Positions 8,405 to 16,429 of a stretch of 32,279 nucleotides of DNA are shown here, one piece after another. The notes beneath the pieces were generated by a model, which saw nothing but the letters and a program-made list of their open reading frames with translations, was not told where the DNA came from and did not search any database. This DNA is from Pseudomonas viridiflava. Its GTDB lineage: Bacteria; Pseudomonadota; Gammaproteobacteria; Pseudomonadales; Pseudomonadaceae. The DNA lies in contig NZ_UUIS01000042.1 in NCBI RefSeq assembly GCF_900589395.1, positions 1 to 32,279 of the forward strand, in the 5' to 3' direction. The translations under genes and the position numbers were made by a program. Position 1 is the first letter of the stretch; every line of letters begins with the position of its first letter.

Positions 8405-8841
8405 GGTTCGGGACTCTGAGGGTCAAAGACAGGACTTTGCCATCAGTAGGCACGAAACCGGGGAACTGCACTTGTACCTGTGTGCGCTTCTTGTGCAATA
8501 CGGACGGCCCATCGGCGCGGCCCGAGGCAGTGGCTCCCGGAAACACCACAACCGGCCCGCCCCCCCCCCCGTCTGGTCCCCCCTCGCGCAACAAAACAGC
8601 CTTCACCACACACAAAATAACTCACTGATTTTATGTGATATCAAATTTACCCTTGTAGGAGCGAGCTCTGCCCGCGACCGGCTGCGTTAGCAGTCGTAAA
8701 TTCGTGGCGTTTCATAGATCCCTGATGGGTTCGCAGTCGTAAATTTTCAGCGGCTACACAATTTCTGCGAGCGCTGCGCACTCGGTCGCGGTGGTCCGGC
8801 ATTCCGGCAGAGCGCGCTCCTACAAGGTCACGCAGCCCTCA
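8405..8841. other. Gene-free region with C11 tract and REP composite
   Basis: Holds the upstream region of the LysR gene, a run of eleven C at 8560-8570 followed a few bases later by a second C-run, an AT-rich stretch near 8600-8650, and REP composite A (8651-8827), which ends close to the poxB stop. No frame here has a recognisable product. Confidence 0.7.
8651..8827. repeat. REP composite A (mixed half-types)
   Basis: The outer ends CCTTGTAGGAGC and GCTCCTACAAGG are inverted. The left half continues with a CTGCCCGCGACCGGCTGCG core shared with composite C. The right half (TGCGAGCGCTGCGCACTCGG) matches the left half of composite B in inverted orientation, and carries a 15-base insertion before its final GCAGAGCGCGCTCC. 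The interior differs from composites B and C and lacks their 43-bp direct repeats. Confidence 0.85.
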
Positions 8842-10560
8842 TCAGCGCAGATTGGTCTTGGCCAGTTCCAGCACTTCGCTGCCGCGTCCGCTCATCACCG
8901 CCTTGAGCATGTACAGGCTGAAACCCTTGGCCTGGGCCAGTTTGATTTTCGGCGGCATGCCCAGTTCCTGCTTGGCGACCACCACATCGAGCAACACCGG
9001 CCCCGGATGATCGAACGCCTTGCGCAGGGCGCCCGGCAGGTCCTGGGCGTTCTCGACCCGGATACCCAGAATGCCTGCCCCGAGCGCGATACCGGCATAG
9101 TGCGTCGGATTGAGGTCCGTGCCGAACGGCACATAGCCGCCCGCCTTCATCTCCATGTCGACGAACCCCAGCGAGCTGTTATTGAACACAATCAGCTTGA
9201 TGGGCATGTTCAACTGCCGAATGGTCAGCAGATCGCCCATCAGCATCGACAAACCGCCGTCGCCGCACAGCGCCACCACCTGTCGCTGTGGATGTTGGGC
9301 CTGGGCACCCAATGCCTGGGGCATGGCGTTGGCCATCGAGCCGTGATTGAACGAACCAATCAGGTTGCGCTTGCCGTTCATCGACAGGTAGCGCGCCGCC
9401 CACAGCGTTGGCGTCCCCACGTCGACGGTAAACAGCGCATCGTCCGCCGCCAGTTGGTCGACCATACGCGTGAGGTACTGCGGGTGAATCGGCTCGCCGG
9501 CCGGGGTCGGGGTCGCCAGTTCGTCCAGTTCGGCGCGAGAGGTGGCGTAGTGCTTGAGTGCCTTGTCGAGAAACCGCCGGTCGGCATGCGGCTTGAGCCT
9601 GGGCAGCAAGGCATCGAGGGTTTCGCGCACGCCCCCCACCAAGCCCAGGTGCACTGGCACACGGCGGCCGATCTGGGTCGAGTCCAGATCGATCTGCACA
9701 ATGCGGGCCTTTTCCGGGTAGAAGTTGCGATACGGGAAGCTGCTGCCCAGGATCACCAGGGTGTCGCAGGACAACATGGCGTGATAGCCGGAGCTGAAGC
9801 CGATCAGCCCGGTCATCCCGACATCGTACGGGTTGTCGTACTCGATGTACTGCTTGCCACGCAGGGCATGCACCACGGGGGCGTTGAGACGTTCGGCCAG
9901 GGCCACCACCTGTTCATGGGCGCCGGCGCAACCCGCGCCGCACAACAGGGTCACCGCTTTGCTGGAGTCAAGCAGTTCGGTCAGGGCCTGCAGGTCAGAC
10001 TCGGCCGGAACCACTGTCGATTGCTGTGGCTCGACCTTGCTCAACGGCACCTCGGGTGCCGGTTGCAGGGCCACATCGCCCGGAATCACGATCACCGCCA
10101 CACCCCTCTGGCCGATGGCAGCGCGCATGGCTCGCTCCAGCACGCGTGGAAACTGATCCGGGTGGCTGACCATTTCGACGAAATGGCTGCACTCCTTGAA
10201 CAGTTCCTGGGGATGGGTTTCCTGAAAGTAATCCAGGCCGATCTCGGTGGACGGGATGTGCGCGGCAATCGCCAGCACCGGCACGCGGCTGCGATGGCAA
10301 TCATAAAGGCCATTGATCAGGTGCAGGTTGCCTGGTCCGCAACTGCCGGCACACACCGCCAAGGTACCGCTGGAAGCGGCTTGCGCACCGGCGGCAAAGG
10401 CGGCGACTTCTTCATGGCGGGTGTGCATCCAGCGAATCTTGCCCATGCGTTGCAAGCTGTCGCTCAGGCCGTTGAGGCTGTCGCCGGACACGCCCCAGAT
10501 ATGAGTGACACCAGAGGCGGCGAGGCTTTGCGCAAGATGGTCGGCAATGGTCTTGGACAT
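8842..10560 (-). CDS. poxB: Pyruvate dehydrogenase (quinone), PoxB type
   Basis: ThDP- and FAD-dependent peripheral membrane enzyme that oxidises pyruvate to acetate and CO2 and passes electrons to ubiquinone. The length, 572 residues, equals that of E. coli PoxB. The activating glutamate is Glu50 in [14 protein letters not shown]. The ThDP motif begins [11 protein letters not shown] near residue 430 and ends in NN about 27 residues later. Three domains (PYR, FAD-binding middle, PP) are in the usual order, and the C-terminal about 40 residues would be the lipid-binding tail. AGGAG sits 6 bases before the ATG. It is a single-gene unit read away from the small RcnB-like gene; the REP composite lies just past its stop. 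Confidence 0.93.
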   Translation of the reverse strand: MSKTIADHLAQSLAASGVTHIWGVSGDSLNGLSDSLQRMGKIRWMHTRHEEVAAFAAGAQAASSGTLAVCAGSCGPGNLHLINGLYDCHRSRVPVLAIAAHIPSTEIGLDYFQETHPQELFKECSHFVEMVSHPDQFPRVLERAMRAAIGQRGVAVIVIPGDVALQPAPEVPLSKVEPQQSTVVPAESDLQALTELLDSSKAVTLLCGAGCAGAHEQVVALAERLNAPVVHALRGKQYIEYDNPYDVGMTGLIGFSSGYHAMLSCDTLVILGSSFPYRNFYPEKARIVQIDLDSTQIGRRVPVHLGLVGGVRETLDALLPRLKPHADRRFLDKALKHYATSRAELDELATPTPAGEPIHPQYLTRMVDQLAADDALFTVDVGTPTLWAARYLSMNGKRNLIGSFNHGSMANAMPQALGAQAQHPQRQVVALCGDGGLSMLMGDLLTIRQLNMPIKLIVFNNSSLGFVDMEMKAGGYVPFGTDLNPTHYAGIALGAGILGIRVENAQDLPGALRKAFDHPGPVLLDVVVAKQELGMPPKIKLAQAKGFSLYMLKAVMSGRGSEVLELAKTNLR

Positions 10561-10780
10561 GCAGGGCTCCTAGAAAGCAACAGGATTCAGGGTCTGCTGT
10601 GGTCGACCTCCGCACCTTGCCATCAGTTCAGAAAAGCTGCGGTTTGCCATCCAGGCCCTGGAAAACCCGACTGTGCGCAGGGGTTTATGCAGATAGGTGG
10701 AATGATTTGCGCCCCAGCCTGTCCGACTTAACAGGTATGGCATACAGCCGCCATCTTGTAGACCGATAGGGAAAATACCC

Positions 10781-11092
10781 ATGAAAAAGACTTCGATGTT
10801 CGCCGCCCTCCTTCTGGCTGGCAGCCTGTGTGGCGCCACCCTGAGCGTACAGGCCCAACAGGCCGAAGCCGAGCCCAAGGGCGGCTCGCTGCACCCGGCC
10901 GAAATCAAGGTGGGCGAGAAAGCGCCTGAAGAAGCTGATCGCAAGAGTGAAGCCATCGACTGGAAAAAAGCCGGCCTGACCGAACCGGAAAAGGAAAGCC
11001 AGTGGGTCAAGCATGAGGACCAATACCTGCGCGTGCAGATCACCAATGGCCGGATCATGGAAATCGTGCCGGTCAAACAGACCAAGAAATAA
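10781..11092 (+). CDS. Small RcnB-like periplasmic protein
   Basis: Product of 103 residues with a signal peptide (MKKTSMFAALLLAGSLCGA..., cleavage likely after Ala25). The C-terminal segment, AIDWKKAGLTEPEKESQWV followed by DQYLRVQITNGRIMEIVPVK, has the shape of the RcnB family: a D-W-x-x-x-G-L-x-x-P block, a W, then a beta-strand pair. RcnB is a periplasmic protein linked to nickel/cobalt homeostasis in E. coli, but many Pseudomonas homologues have no tested role. A charged linker (residues 28-55) separates signal and domain. It is convergent with exbD and stands alone. Confidence 0.75.
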   Translation: MKKTSMFAALLLAGSLCGATLSVQAQQAEAEPKGGSLHPAEIKVGEKAPEEADRKSEAIDWKKAGLTEPEKESQWVKHEDQYLRVQITNGRIMEIVPVKQTKK

Positions 11093-11102
11093 GCAGGCAC
11101 GC

Positions 11103-11140
11103 AAAAAAAGGCCGCCCCCTATGCCTTGCCGGGACGGCCT
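11103..11140 (-). terminator. Rho-independent terminator of tonB-exbB-exbD
   Basis: Read on the minus strand, AGGCCGTCCC pairs with GGGGCGGCCT (one mismatch) and is followed by seven T. It lies 32 bases after the exbD stop. On the plus strand no T-run follows, so it mainly serves the minus-strand operon. Confidence 0.8.
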
Positions 11141-11171
11141 GAAGCTCACTGTCTTGAAGGGATGATCCGGC

Positions 11172-11573
11172 TTATTTGGCGGTGATCACCGACAACCTGG
11201 TAATGCCGGCACGTTCGATGGACGCCATGGCACGCGCCACCTCGCCGTAGTTCACACCGTCATCGGCCTGCAACTGGACCCGCACCTGTGGGTCCTTGTT
11301 CTTCGCCGCCTGCAGGTTGGTCTCCAGCAAGTCGGCCTTGATCTCGTCCTTGTTGATGAACACCTTGCCGCTGCCATCGATGCTCACCACCAGCGGGTCT
11401 TTCTGTTCGGCCGGGGCCACTGCCTCAGTCTTGGGCAGGTTGATCGGGATCGAGTTGGTCAGCAGTGGCGCGGTGACGATGAACACCACCAGCAGCACCA
11501 GCATGACGTCGACCAGCGGCGTCACGTTGATCTCACTGAGCACTTCATCGCTGTCCTGGGTTGAAAAGGCCAT
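11172..11573 (-). CDS. exbD: ExbD, TonB energising complex
   Basis: Product of 133 residues with one N-terminal transmembrane helix (about 18-40, VTPLVDVMLVLLVVFIVTAPLL). It contains the essential membrane Asp22, which aligns with E. coli ExbD Asp25 and carries protons, and a periplasmic C-terminal domain (DPLVVSIDGSGKVFINKDEI onward). With ExbB it forms the inner-membrane motor that powers TonB. The start is one base after the exbB stop, so the two are cotranslated. TolR belongs to the same family, but the adjacent tonB makes ExbD the right call. Confidence 0.93.
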   Translation of the reverse strand: MAFSTQDSDEVLSEINVTPLVDVMLVLLVVFIVTAPLLTNSIPINLPKTEAVAPAEQKDPLVVSIDGSGKVFINKDEIKADLLETNLQAAKNKDPQVRVQLQADDGVNYGEVARAMASIERAGITRLSVITAK

Positions 11574-11574
11574 G

Positions 11575-12294
11575 TCAGGACGCCTCCTTCACTTTCTGGC
11601 CACCGACAGTGGCGCCGGACTTGAGCACCGGGTGCAGCAGCACGCGGAATGCATGCTTCTGGGCCAGGCTGTAGAAGTCATGGGCAAAGTCGTCCAGGTC
11701 AGCGGCGGTCAGCTTCAGGCGCCGCAGGAAATAGTTGTAGACCAGCACCGCCGGCACCGCGACGGCGATCCCGACGCCCGTGGCCACCAGCGCCGCGCCA
11801 ATGGGGCCGGCCACGGTTTCCAGGCTGGCCGAGCCGGCGGCACTGATGCCCTTCAAGGCCGACATGATGCCCCACACCGTACCGAACAGCCCGATAAAGG
11901 GCGAGGTGCTGCCGATACTGGCCAGCACGGCCAGACCGGTTTCCAGCGAGCGGCGCTCACGCACGATCTGCTGACGCAAGGCACGCTCCAGGCGGTCCTG
12001 GTGGTTGATCGACTGGCTCAGGTCATTCTGGGCGTTTTCCTGCACCTGGATGGCGGCATAACCGGCCTGGGCCACGCGGGCGGCGGCGCCGGGCTTGTCA
12101 TGCGCCAGCTCGGCAGCCGAATCCAGGCTGGACGCGGCCCAGAACTGCTTGTGAAAAGCCTTGTCCTGGCCCTTGAGCCGCGCGAACTGCCCGCCCTTGA
12201 GCAGGGCCAGGCCCCAGGTCACGACAGAAAAACCGATCAGCAGCCAGATGACCGCGTGTTCAACCGATTCGAAGGGGGATGCCAGTAAATTCAT
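11575..12294 (-). CDS. exbB: ExbB, TonB energising complex
   Basis: Product of 239 residues, a MotA/TolQ/ExbB family proton channel. Three membrane segments are visible: about 13-33 (HAVIWLLIGFSVVTWGLALL), about 118-148 around SIGSTSPFIGLFGTVWGIMSAL, and about 163-190 (PIGAALVATGVGIAVAVPAVLVYNY), with a long cytoplasmic loop between the first two. The GLFGTVWGIM and T/G-rich third helix are family signatures. It lies between tonB (91 bases upstream) and exbD (1 base downstream). The order tonB-exbB-exbD differs from the exbB-exbD-tonB order common in fluorescent pseudomonads, which suggests a second system. Confidence 0.93.
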   Translation of the reverse strand: MNLLASPFESVEHAVIWLLIGFSVVTWGLALLKGGQFARLKGQDKAFHKQFWAASSLDSAAELAHDKPGAAARVAQAGYAAIQVQENAQNDLSQSINHQDRLERALRQQIVRERRSLETGLAVLASIGSTSPFIGLFGTVWGIMSALKGISAAGSASLETVAGPIGAALVATGVGIAVAVPAVLVYNYFLRRLKLTAADLDDFAHDFYSLAQKHAFRVLLHPVLKSGATVGGQKVKEAS

Positions 12295-12385
12295 GGTCGG
12301 TACTCTCGTGCAAATGCATCAGGTCGGGATGCGATGCTCCTTGTGCCAGGTCGCCCGCTGAAGGTTGAAAATCCGGGTAAAGCGC

Positions 12386-13201
12386 TTACTTGAGCTTGAA
12401 ATCGATCGGCACACTGACCCAGCCATCGACCGGCTGGTCACCCTGCTTGCCGGGCACGAAACTCCAGCGCTTGACGGCAGTGACGGCGGCCTCATCGAGT
12501 TGATCGCGACCGCTGCTCTTCTGGACCTGGATATCGCCGGGGCGACCGCTGGCCAGCACATGGACGCGCAGCAACACCGTGCCCTCCCAGCCACGACGCA
12601 TGGCCAGCGACGGGTACTCGGGCGCCGGATTACGCAAGTAGCCGGCGCTGGCCGAAGGCGGTGTGACCGGCTTGGGCGCAGGGGGTGCGGGCGGCGCAGG
12701 GGCGGCTACCGGCTGGGGAGGTGGCGGCGTCGGCACCGGCGGCGGTGGAACCGGCTTGGCCACAGGCTTGGGCACAGGCTTGACAACCGGCTTGGGCTTT
12801 GGCGGCGGTGGCGGCTTGACTGCCAACTCGTCCTCCACCGGCGGTGGCGGCTCGACCACTGGCGGTGGCGGGACCGGCTCAGGTGGCGGTGGCGGGGTTT
12901 CGACCACCGGTGGCGCCGGGGTGGAAAACTCGATGGTCATCGGCGGGATTTCCGGCGGCACGACCGGCAGTACAGGTGTGGGATTCTGACTGACCCAGTA
13001 GATCACCGCACCGTGCAAGACCACGGCGAATACACCCAACAGAATGCCTTCGCGGCGACCCAGCACCCGCTTTGGCGTGCTGTGCAACCGCGACAGCGCC
13101 AGGGGGCCCCGGTAAGCACGGCCCAGGTCGACCAACTCGCCACTTGGCGCATGGCGCCTGGGCACCTCACGTGCGCTGGCAGCGGTCTGGACATTGCCCA
13201 T
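12386..13201 (-). CDS. tonB: TonB energy transducer
   Basis: About 271 residues. A cytoplasmic extension of about 50 residues precedes the single membrane helix (about 52-71, GILLGVFAVVLHGAVIYWVS), which holds a conserved-position histidine (His63). Then come a periplasmic Pro-rich spacer with PPPP and KPVPKP repeats (about 80-190) and the C-terminal TonB domain (YLRNPAPEYPSLAMRRGWEG ... VKRWSFVPGK). It carries energy from ExbB/ExbD to outer-membrane siderophore, metal or vitamin receptors. The long N-terminal extension is typical of Pseudomonas. The start at 13201 is preferred over 13225 because AGGAG lies 7 bases upstream. I found no convincing Fur box in the 180 bases before it. Confidence 0.93.
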   Translation of the reverse strand: MGNVQTAASAREVPRRHAPSGELVDLGRAYRGPLALSRLHSTPKRVLGRREGILLGVFAVVLHGAVIYWVSQNPTPVLPVVPPEIPPMTIEFSTPAPPVVETPPPPPEPVPPPPVVEPPPPVEDELAVKPPPPPKPKPVVKPVPKPVAKPVPPPPVPTPPPPQPVAAPAPPAPPAPKPVTPPSASAGYLRNPAPEYPSLAMRRGWEGTVLLRVHVLASGRPGDIQVQKSSGRDQLDEAAVTAVKRWSFVPGKQGDQPVDGWVSVPIDFKLK

Positions 13202-13333
13202 TGATTCACTCCTGCATTTTTTCAATAAAAATCCAGGTTCTGTTGGTCTCAGTCACCTTTGCTCAGTGTGTTGCGTCGAAGGCAATCATCACCGAAACCC
13301 TATGTTCCCCAAAGGAATGTTTAGTTCTCCATT

Positions 13334-13350
13334 TATGCAAAAAATGCATA
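13334..13350. repeat. Short inverted repeat TATGCA-A5-TGCATA
   Basis: Six-base arms around AAAAA in the intergenic region about 133 bases before tonB. It is a candidate operator or DNA-bend element for the tonB promoter, with no assigned regulator. Confidence 0.3.
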
Positions 13351-13381
13351 TGAGTAACCGGCCCCTTTCAAGCCGGCCACG

Positions 13382-13419
13382 AAAAAGCCCCTGATCGTCC
13401 ACGACGATCAGGGGCTTTT
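13382..13419. terminator. Strong bidirectional rho-independent terminator
   Basis: Arms at 13383-13398 and 13404-13419 (AAAAGCCCCTGATCGT and its complement) match perfectly over 16 bp around a 5-base loop, giving a T-run on each strand. It lies 24 bases past the stop of the small minus-strand gene at 13443, which it ends, and insulates the tonB operon. Confidence 0.92.
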
Positions 13420-13442
13420 ATCAGGCGCTTATCGGGGCGCAC

Positions 13443-13625
13443 TCAGTGCTGCGTGTCGGCCTTGGCCTTTCGGGTGTGCAGGCTGACCGCATAGGCCATG
13501 GCCTCGTCACGGGTATTGAAGGTGGCCAGACGGTCATGATTGGTGCAGACCCGCCACGGGCCGTTATTGACACTGATCACCTGATAACCGTTGACCTGCT
13601 GCTTATGGAGCGTCGGTGTACTCAT
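13443..13625 (-). CDS. Small DUF2188-like protein
   Basis: Sixty residues starting MSTPTLHKQQ. The start is fixed by a near-ideal ribosome-binding site, GGAGGT, 4 bases upstream. The core YQVISVNNGPWRVCTNHDRL followed by FNTRDEAMAYAVSLH has the beta-beta-alpha pattern of DUF2188-like proteins: two short strands with N-G-x-W, then a T-R-D-E-A helix. Function is unknown. The optimal ribosome-binding site plus the strong terminator just downstream indicate a well-expressed single-gene unit. The family link is by pattern only. Confidence 0.75.
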   Translation of the reverse strand: MSTPTLHKQQVNGYQVISVNNGPWRVCTNHDRLATFNTRDEAMAYAVSLHTRKAKADTQH

Positions 13626-13715
13626 GTTCACCTCCATGGATACGAGTGTGTTGCAACGCCTACCTTACACCTGTGAAACGCACCTGTGGGCACCGTTGGG
13701 CAAACCGTCCAGCCC

Positions 13716-14213
13716 TCAATGCCCCCTGTGTTCGCCGTGTCCGGCATGGGCATCGTGAGCGTCGCTGTTCAAGGCCCGCACGGACGCCTGCACCGTGAGC
13801 GTTTGCGTGACGCCCTTGGCGTCCTGCACGGTGAGGGTCAGCGGGATCTGGTCGCCCTCCTTCGCCTGGGCCACCAGGCCGATCAGCATCACATGGTAGC
13901 CATTGGCGTCAAAGGCCACGGGCTTGCCGGCCGGCAGCTCGACACTGTCGACCTTGTTCATGCTCATGCGGTCGTCTTTCATCGACGTCTGGTGGATCTC
14001 GACGATTCTGGCGGCCGTGGAAGCCACGCCGACCAGCTTGCTGTCGGTGTTGGCGGTCAGTTGCATGAAGGCACCGGTGGAGGGCTGGCCGGGTACGGTG
14101 GCGCGTACCCAGGCGTCCTGCACCTGAGTGTCGGCCAGGGCCGGCAGGCTGAGGCCGATCAGGGCCAGGGCGGCAAAGGTGGTCTTGAAGGCGGTACGGG
14201 TCAGAATATTCAT
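13716..14213 (-). CDS. PCuAC-type periplasmic copper chaperone
   Basis: Product of 165 residues with a signal peptide ending near ALA-D (residue 27/28). The PCuAC copper motif H-x10-M-x21-H-x-M is exact: His74, Met85, His107 and Met109. A His-rich tail follows (AHDAHAGHGEHRGH). PCuAC proteins deliver Cu(I) to the CuA or CuB site of cytochrome oxidase, together with SCO proteins. The stop of the SCO gene and this start share one base, so the two are cotranslated. The tail may give extra copper or zinc binding. Confidence 0.92.
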   Translation of the reverse strand: MNILTRTAFKTTFAALALIGLSLPALADTQVQDAWVRATVPGQPSTGAFMQLTANTDSKLVGVASTAARIVEIHQTSMKDDRMSMNKVDSVELPAGKPVAFDANGYHVMLIGLVAQAKEGDQIPLTLTVQDAKGVTQTLTVQASVRALNSDAHDAHAGHGEHRGH

Positions 14214-14821
14214 CAGCAGACTTCCATAAGCGTAAGCAGGTCTTCAGCGCATTGTTGCGCGGTGAGCTTGTGCGACAGGCTCAGGCGCAGTACGCCACGC
14301 GAGTCGTAGACGTAGCTGGTGGCGGTGTGCGACATCGTGTAGGTGTCGCCCAGCGGCACCTTTTCATAGAACACCCCGAACTCCTTGGCCACCGCAGCGG
14401 TTTCTTCCAAGGTGCCGGACAACGCCTCGAAATCGGGGTCGAAGGCCTTGACGTATTTTTCGATGATCTGCGGCGTGTCGCGCTCCGGGTCCAGGGTAAT
14501 GAAGATCACCTTGAAGATCGGCGCGTCGGCCCCCAGCAGCTTCTTGATCTGTGCGGCGCGAGCCAGCGCCGTGGGGCACACGGCCGGGCATTGGGTAAAG
14601 CCGAAGAACACCAGCGGCATGTAGCCGCGATAGCTCGACAGGCTCTTGTAGTTACCCTGGGTGTCGCGCAGTTTGAAATTGCGCCCCAGGATCTCGTTGC
14701 TCATGTCCTTGCCATGTTTGAACGGCAAGGCATTGGAATTTCCGCAACCGGCCAACAGGCCGCCCATGCTTAGCAAAGACAGCCCGGCGACCACTTGGCG
14801 GCGGGAGAAATGATGGTTCAT
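14213..14821 (-). CDS. SCO1/SenC family copper-delivery lipoprotein
   Basis: Product of 202 residues with a thioredoxin fold. The N-terminus has a twin Arg (FSRRQVVAGL) and a lipobox, LLAGC, with Cys26, so it is probably a membrane-anchored lipoprotein on the periplasmic side. The metal ligands are Cys78 and Cys82 (TQCPAVCP) and His165 (MSHTAT), as in SCO proteins, which shuttle copper or reduce thiols in CuA assembly of cytochrome oxidase. AAGGA lies upstream of the ATG. It sits between DUF2946 and PCuAC genes, a common Pseudomonas copper set. Confidence 0.93.
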   Translation of the reverse strand: MNHHFSRRQVVAGLSLLSMGGLLAGCGNSNALPFKHGKDMSNEILGRNFKLRDTQGNYKSLSSYRGYMPLVFFGFTQCPAVCPTALARAAQIKKLLGADAPIFKVIFITLDPERDTPQIIEKYVKAFDPDFEALSGTLEETAAVAKEFGVFYEKVPLGDTYTMSHTATSYVYDSRGVLRLSLSHKLTAQQCAEDLLTLMEVC

Positions 14822-14916
14822 GCACTACGGTCCTTTTCCAGGATCGGGACACAACAGCATCCCGTGTGTCAGGCAGGCGCGCACGACGGCGGGCCCTCGG
14901 CAGGTCAGCCTGGCGC

Positions 14917-15315
14917 TCAGGGGGCCTGGGCGACCCGGCCTGGCGAGGTGTGCCGGCTGGGGCTTCGGTCGAGGCGTTCATGCAGGGGCAACCGGCGCAG
15001 CAGGCGCCGCAACAGCCAGCCCATGGCGGCGAACGAGACCAGCGCGGTGCCCAGCTTGCCGGCAAAGGCGCAATCGAACTGCGCCAGTTGCATGATCAGT
15101 CCATGGCTGCCCGGCACTGCGGGGTGCCCGGCCTCGGCATGACGCTGCACCGCCAGGGTGGCGGCCGGCGTGTCACCACAGATTTCCAGCCACGGCGCTG
15201 GCATGAACGCCGCCAGCATCCGGCCGTGACCCAGGCTGCACAGCAGCGCACTGAACAGCACCAGGCCGGTCAGCGTGCAGGCAACGAAAGTACGGTGGGT
15301 GCGCACGAATGTCAT
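14917..15315 (-). CDS. DUF2946 family membrane-associated protein
   Basis: Product of 132 residues with an N-terminal hydrophobic segment (about 9-27, FVACTLTGLVLFSALLCSLGHG), a middle Cys-containing region (EICGD and FDCAFAG) and a second hydrophobic stretch near residue 90 (TALVSFAAMGWLL) followed by a basic, Arg-rich tail. This is the DUF2946 pattern, a family found beside copper genes in pseudomonads; its role is not established. No strong ribosome-binding site is visible. It is the first gene of the copper set and ends 95 bases before the SCO gene. Confidence 0.8.
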   Translation of the reverse strand: MTFVRTHRTFVACTLTGLVLFSALLCSLGHGRMLAAFMPAPWLEICGDTPAATLAVQRHAEAGHPAVPGSHGLIMQLAQFDCAFAGKLGTALVSFAAMGWLLRRLLRRLPLHERLDRSPSRHTSPGRVAQAP

Positions 15316-15380
15316 GGCCGCGAATTTACCATTGCCCGGCCCGAGCGAACATCGCCATCACCACCGGTACAGGCCTGACC

Positions 15381-15402
15381 GCCCTGTAACCCCTGACAGG
15401 GC
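15381..15402. promoter_or_regulatory. Inverted repeat GCCCTGT-N8-ACAGGGC
   Basis: Perfect 7-base arms around 8 bases, about 66 bases upstream of the DUF2946 start and 120 bases before the small plus-strand gene. The layout recalls MerR-family metal-sensor sites, with an ACAGGG-type half-site. That fits the copper genes, but the assignment is inference. Confidence 0.35.
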
Positions 15403-15522
15403 ACGCTCGCACGCCGGTGCGGCAAAATGGCGCACGCGTATGGCTGGGGACGATAACGACCCTTGGCCTGCCGGATGGGCATCCTTTGCTACGCTCTGCT
15501 GAAACCCCGAGGAGTCAATGCC

Positions 15523-15771
15523 ATGTCCGAGAACCTGCCCGACGATCCGCTGGTCACGCTGCTGGACCGGCTGATCGAAAACAATGCGGCGCTGGTCGGC
15601 GCCGTCCAAACCATCGCCTTGTGGATTGATCGCCAGAACGACCCGCAGACGCTGGCGCAGATTCAGCAGCACCTGGGCACGATTCGCGCCAATGACCCAG
15701 TGGTGCAAGAAACGCTGGCCGAACTGGGCGCCCGGGCGGCGCTCAGGCATGAGCAAGACAACGAAGACTGA
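15523..15771 (+). CDS. Small hypothetical protein
   Basis: Eighty-two residues starting MSENLPDDPLVTLLDRLIENN; the start at 15523 is set by GAGGAG 8 bases upstream. It is acidic, soluble and almost wholly helical (LLDRLIENNAALVGAVQTIALWIDR, then TLAQIQQHLGTIRA), without a signal or membrane segment. It may be a small coiled-coil or adaptor protein. I do not recognise the family. It converges on the TetR gene with only 3 bases between the two stops. Confidence 0.7.
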   Translation: MSENLPDDPLVTLLDRLIENNAALVGAVQTIALWIDRQNDPQTLAQIQQHLGTIRANDPVVQETLAELGARAALRHEQDNED

Positions 15772-15774
15772 GCC

Positions 15775-16329
15775 TTAACACCGGCTGGCGCCGTCCAGGA
15801 AAAACTGGCGCAGCAAACCGGGCATCGCCGCACGCGCCACGCGGCCGCGGCGTTGCGACTCGACCAGGCCGAAGATCAGCGAGGCGAACACTTCGGTCAG
15901 CGCGGCGGCGCTGATGTCGATGCGAAACACGCCCTCATGCTGGCCACGCAGGAAGAAAGCATCCATCGCATCGGAATAAGGCTGCCAACGACGCACTTCG
16001 GCGTCTTCCAGCAGGCTGTCGGGGCGCCACTCGGCCATCATGAATAGCAGCATTTCGCCGTTTGCCAGGTGCCCGTCGATCAGGTTCTGCAGGGCATCCA
16101 GAACCGGGGCCTGCAGCAGGTCGGCCTCTTGGATAATCTGGCTCATTTGCGTGGTGCTGTGGTCATGCAGCATGTCGATGAGGTTGGCGCGAGTACCGCA
16201 AAAGCGATTGAGGGTGGCCTTGCTGACGCCGGCAGCCTCGGCAATGTCCTTGAACGTACCACTCTGGTGGTCGACCACGGCAACGGCCAGGGCCTTGAGA
16301 AATTTTGCATCGGCGGCGGGTAAATCCAT
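15775..16329 (-). CDS. TetR-family repressor, divergent from the RND pump
   Basis: Product of 184 residues. The helix-turn-helix is at about residues 25-47 (FKDIAEAAGVSKATLNRFCGTRANLI), followed by an all-helical ligand domain (MLHDHSTTQMSQIIQEADLL ... FASLIFGLVESQRRGR). It lies back to back with an adaptor/RND gene pair, with an 18-bp palindrome between them, so it almost certainly represses the pump. The layout matches mexL-mexJK of P. aeruginosa, although sequence identity could not be measured. No good ribosome-binding site is visible at the chosen ATG. Confidence 0.88.
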   Translation of the reverse strand: MDLPAADAKFLKALAVAVVDHQSGTFKDIAEAAGVSKATLNRFCGTRANLIDMLHDHSTTQMSQIIQEADLLQAPVLDALQNLIDGHLANGEMLLFMMAEWRPDSLLEDAEVRRWQPYSDAMDAFFLRGQHEGVFRIDISAAALTEVFASLIFGLVESQRRGRVARAAMPGLLRQFFLDGASRC

Positions 16330-16429
16330 GGGGCGGCTATTTCACTCGGCTGAACAGCGTGGGCGACATTTTGCAGAAAAAGCCTACAGGCACAACGCGC
16401 CTTACACAATTGCACACAAATGCTTCATA

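Noticed and set aside
8791..10731. Plus-strand frame of 646 residues opposite poxB
   Set aside because: Antisense shadow; the minus strand carries all PoxB motifs.
12663..12989. Gly/Thr-rich plus-strand frame resembling a PE-PGRS-like repeat protein
   Set aside because: It is the complement of the proline-rich TonB spacer and has no independent support.
13202..13380. Search for a Fur box upstream of tonB
   Set aside because: No stretch approached the GATAATGATAATCATTATC pattern by eye; only the short TATGCA repeat was seen.
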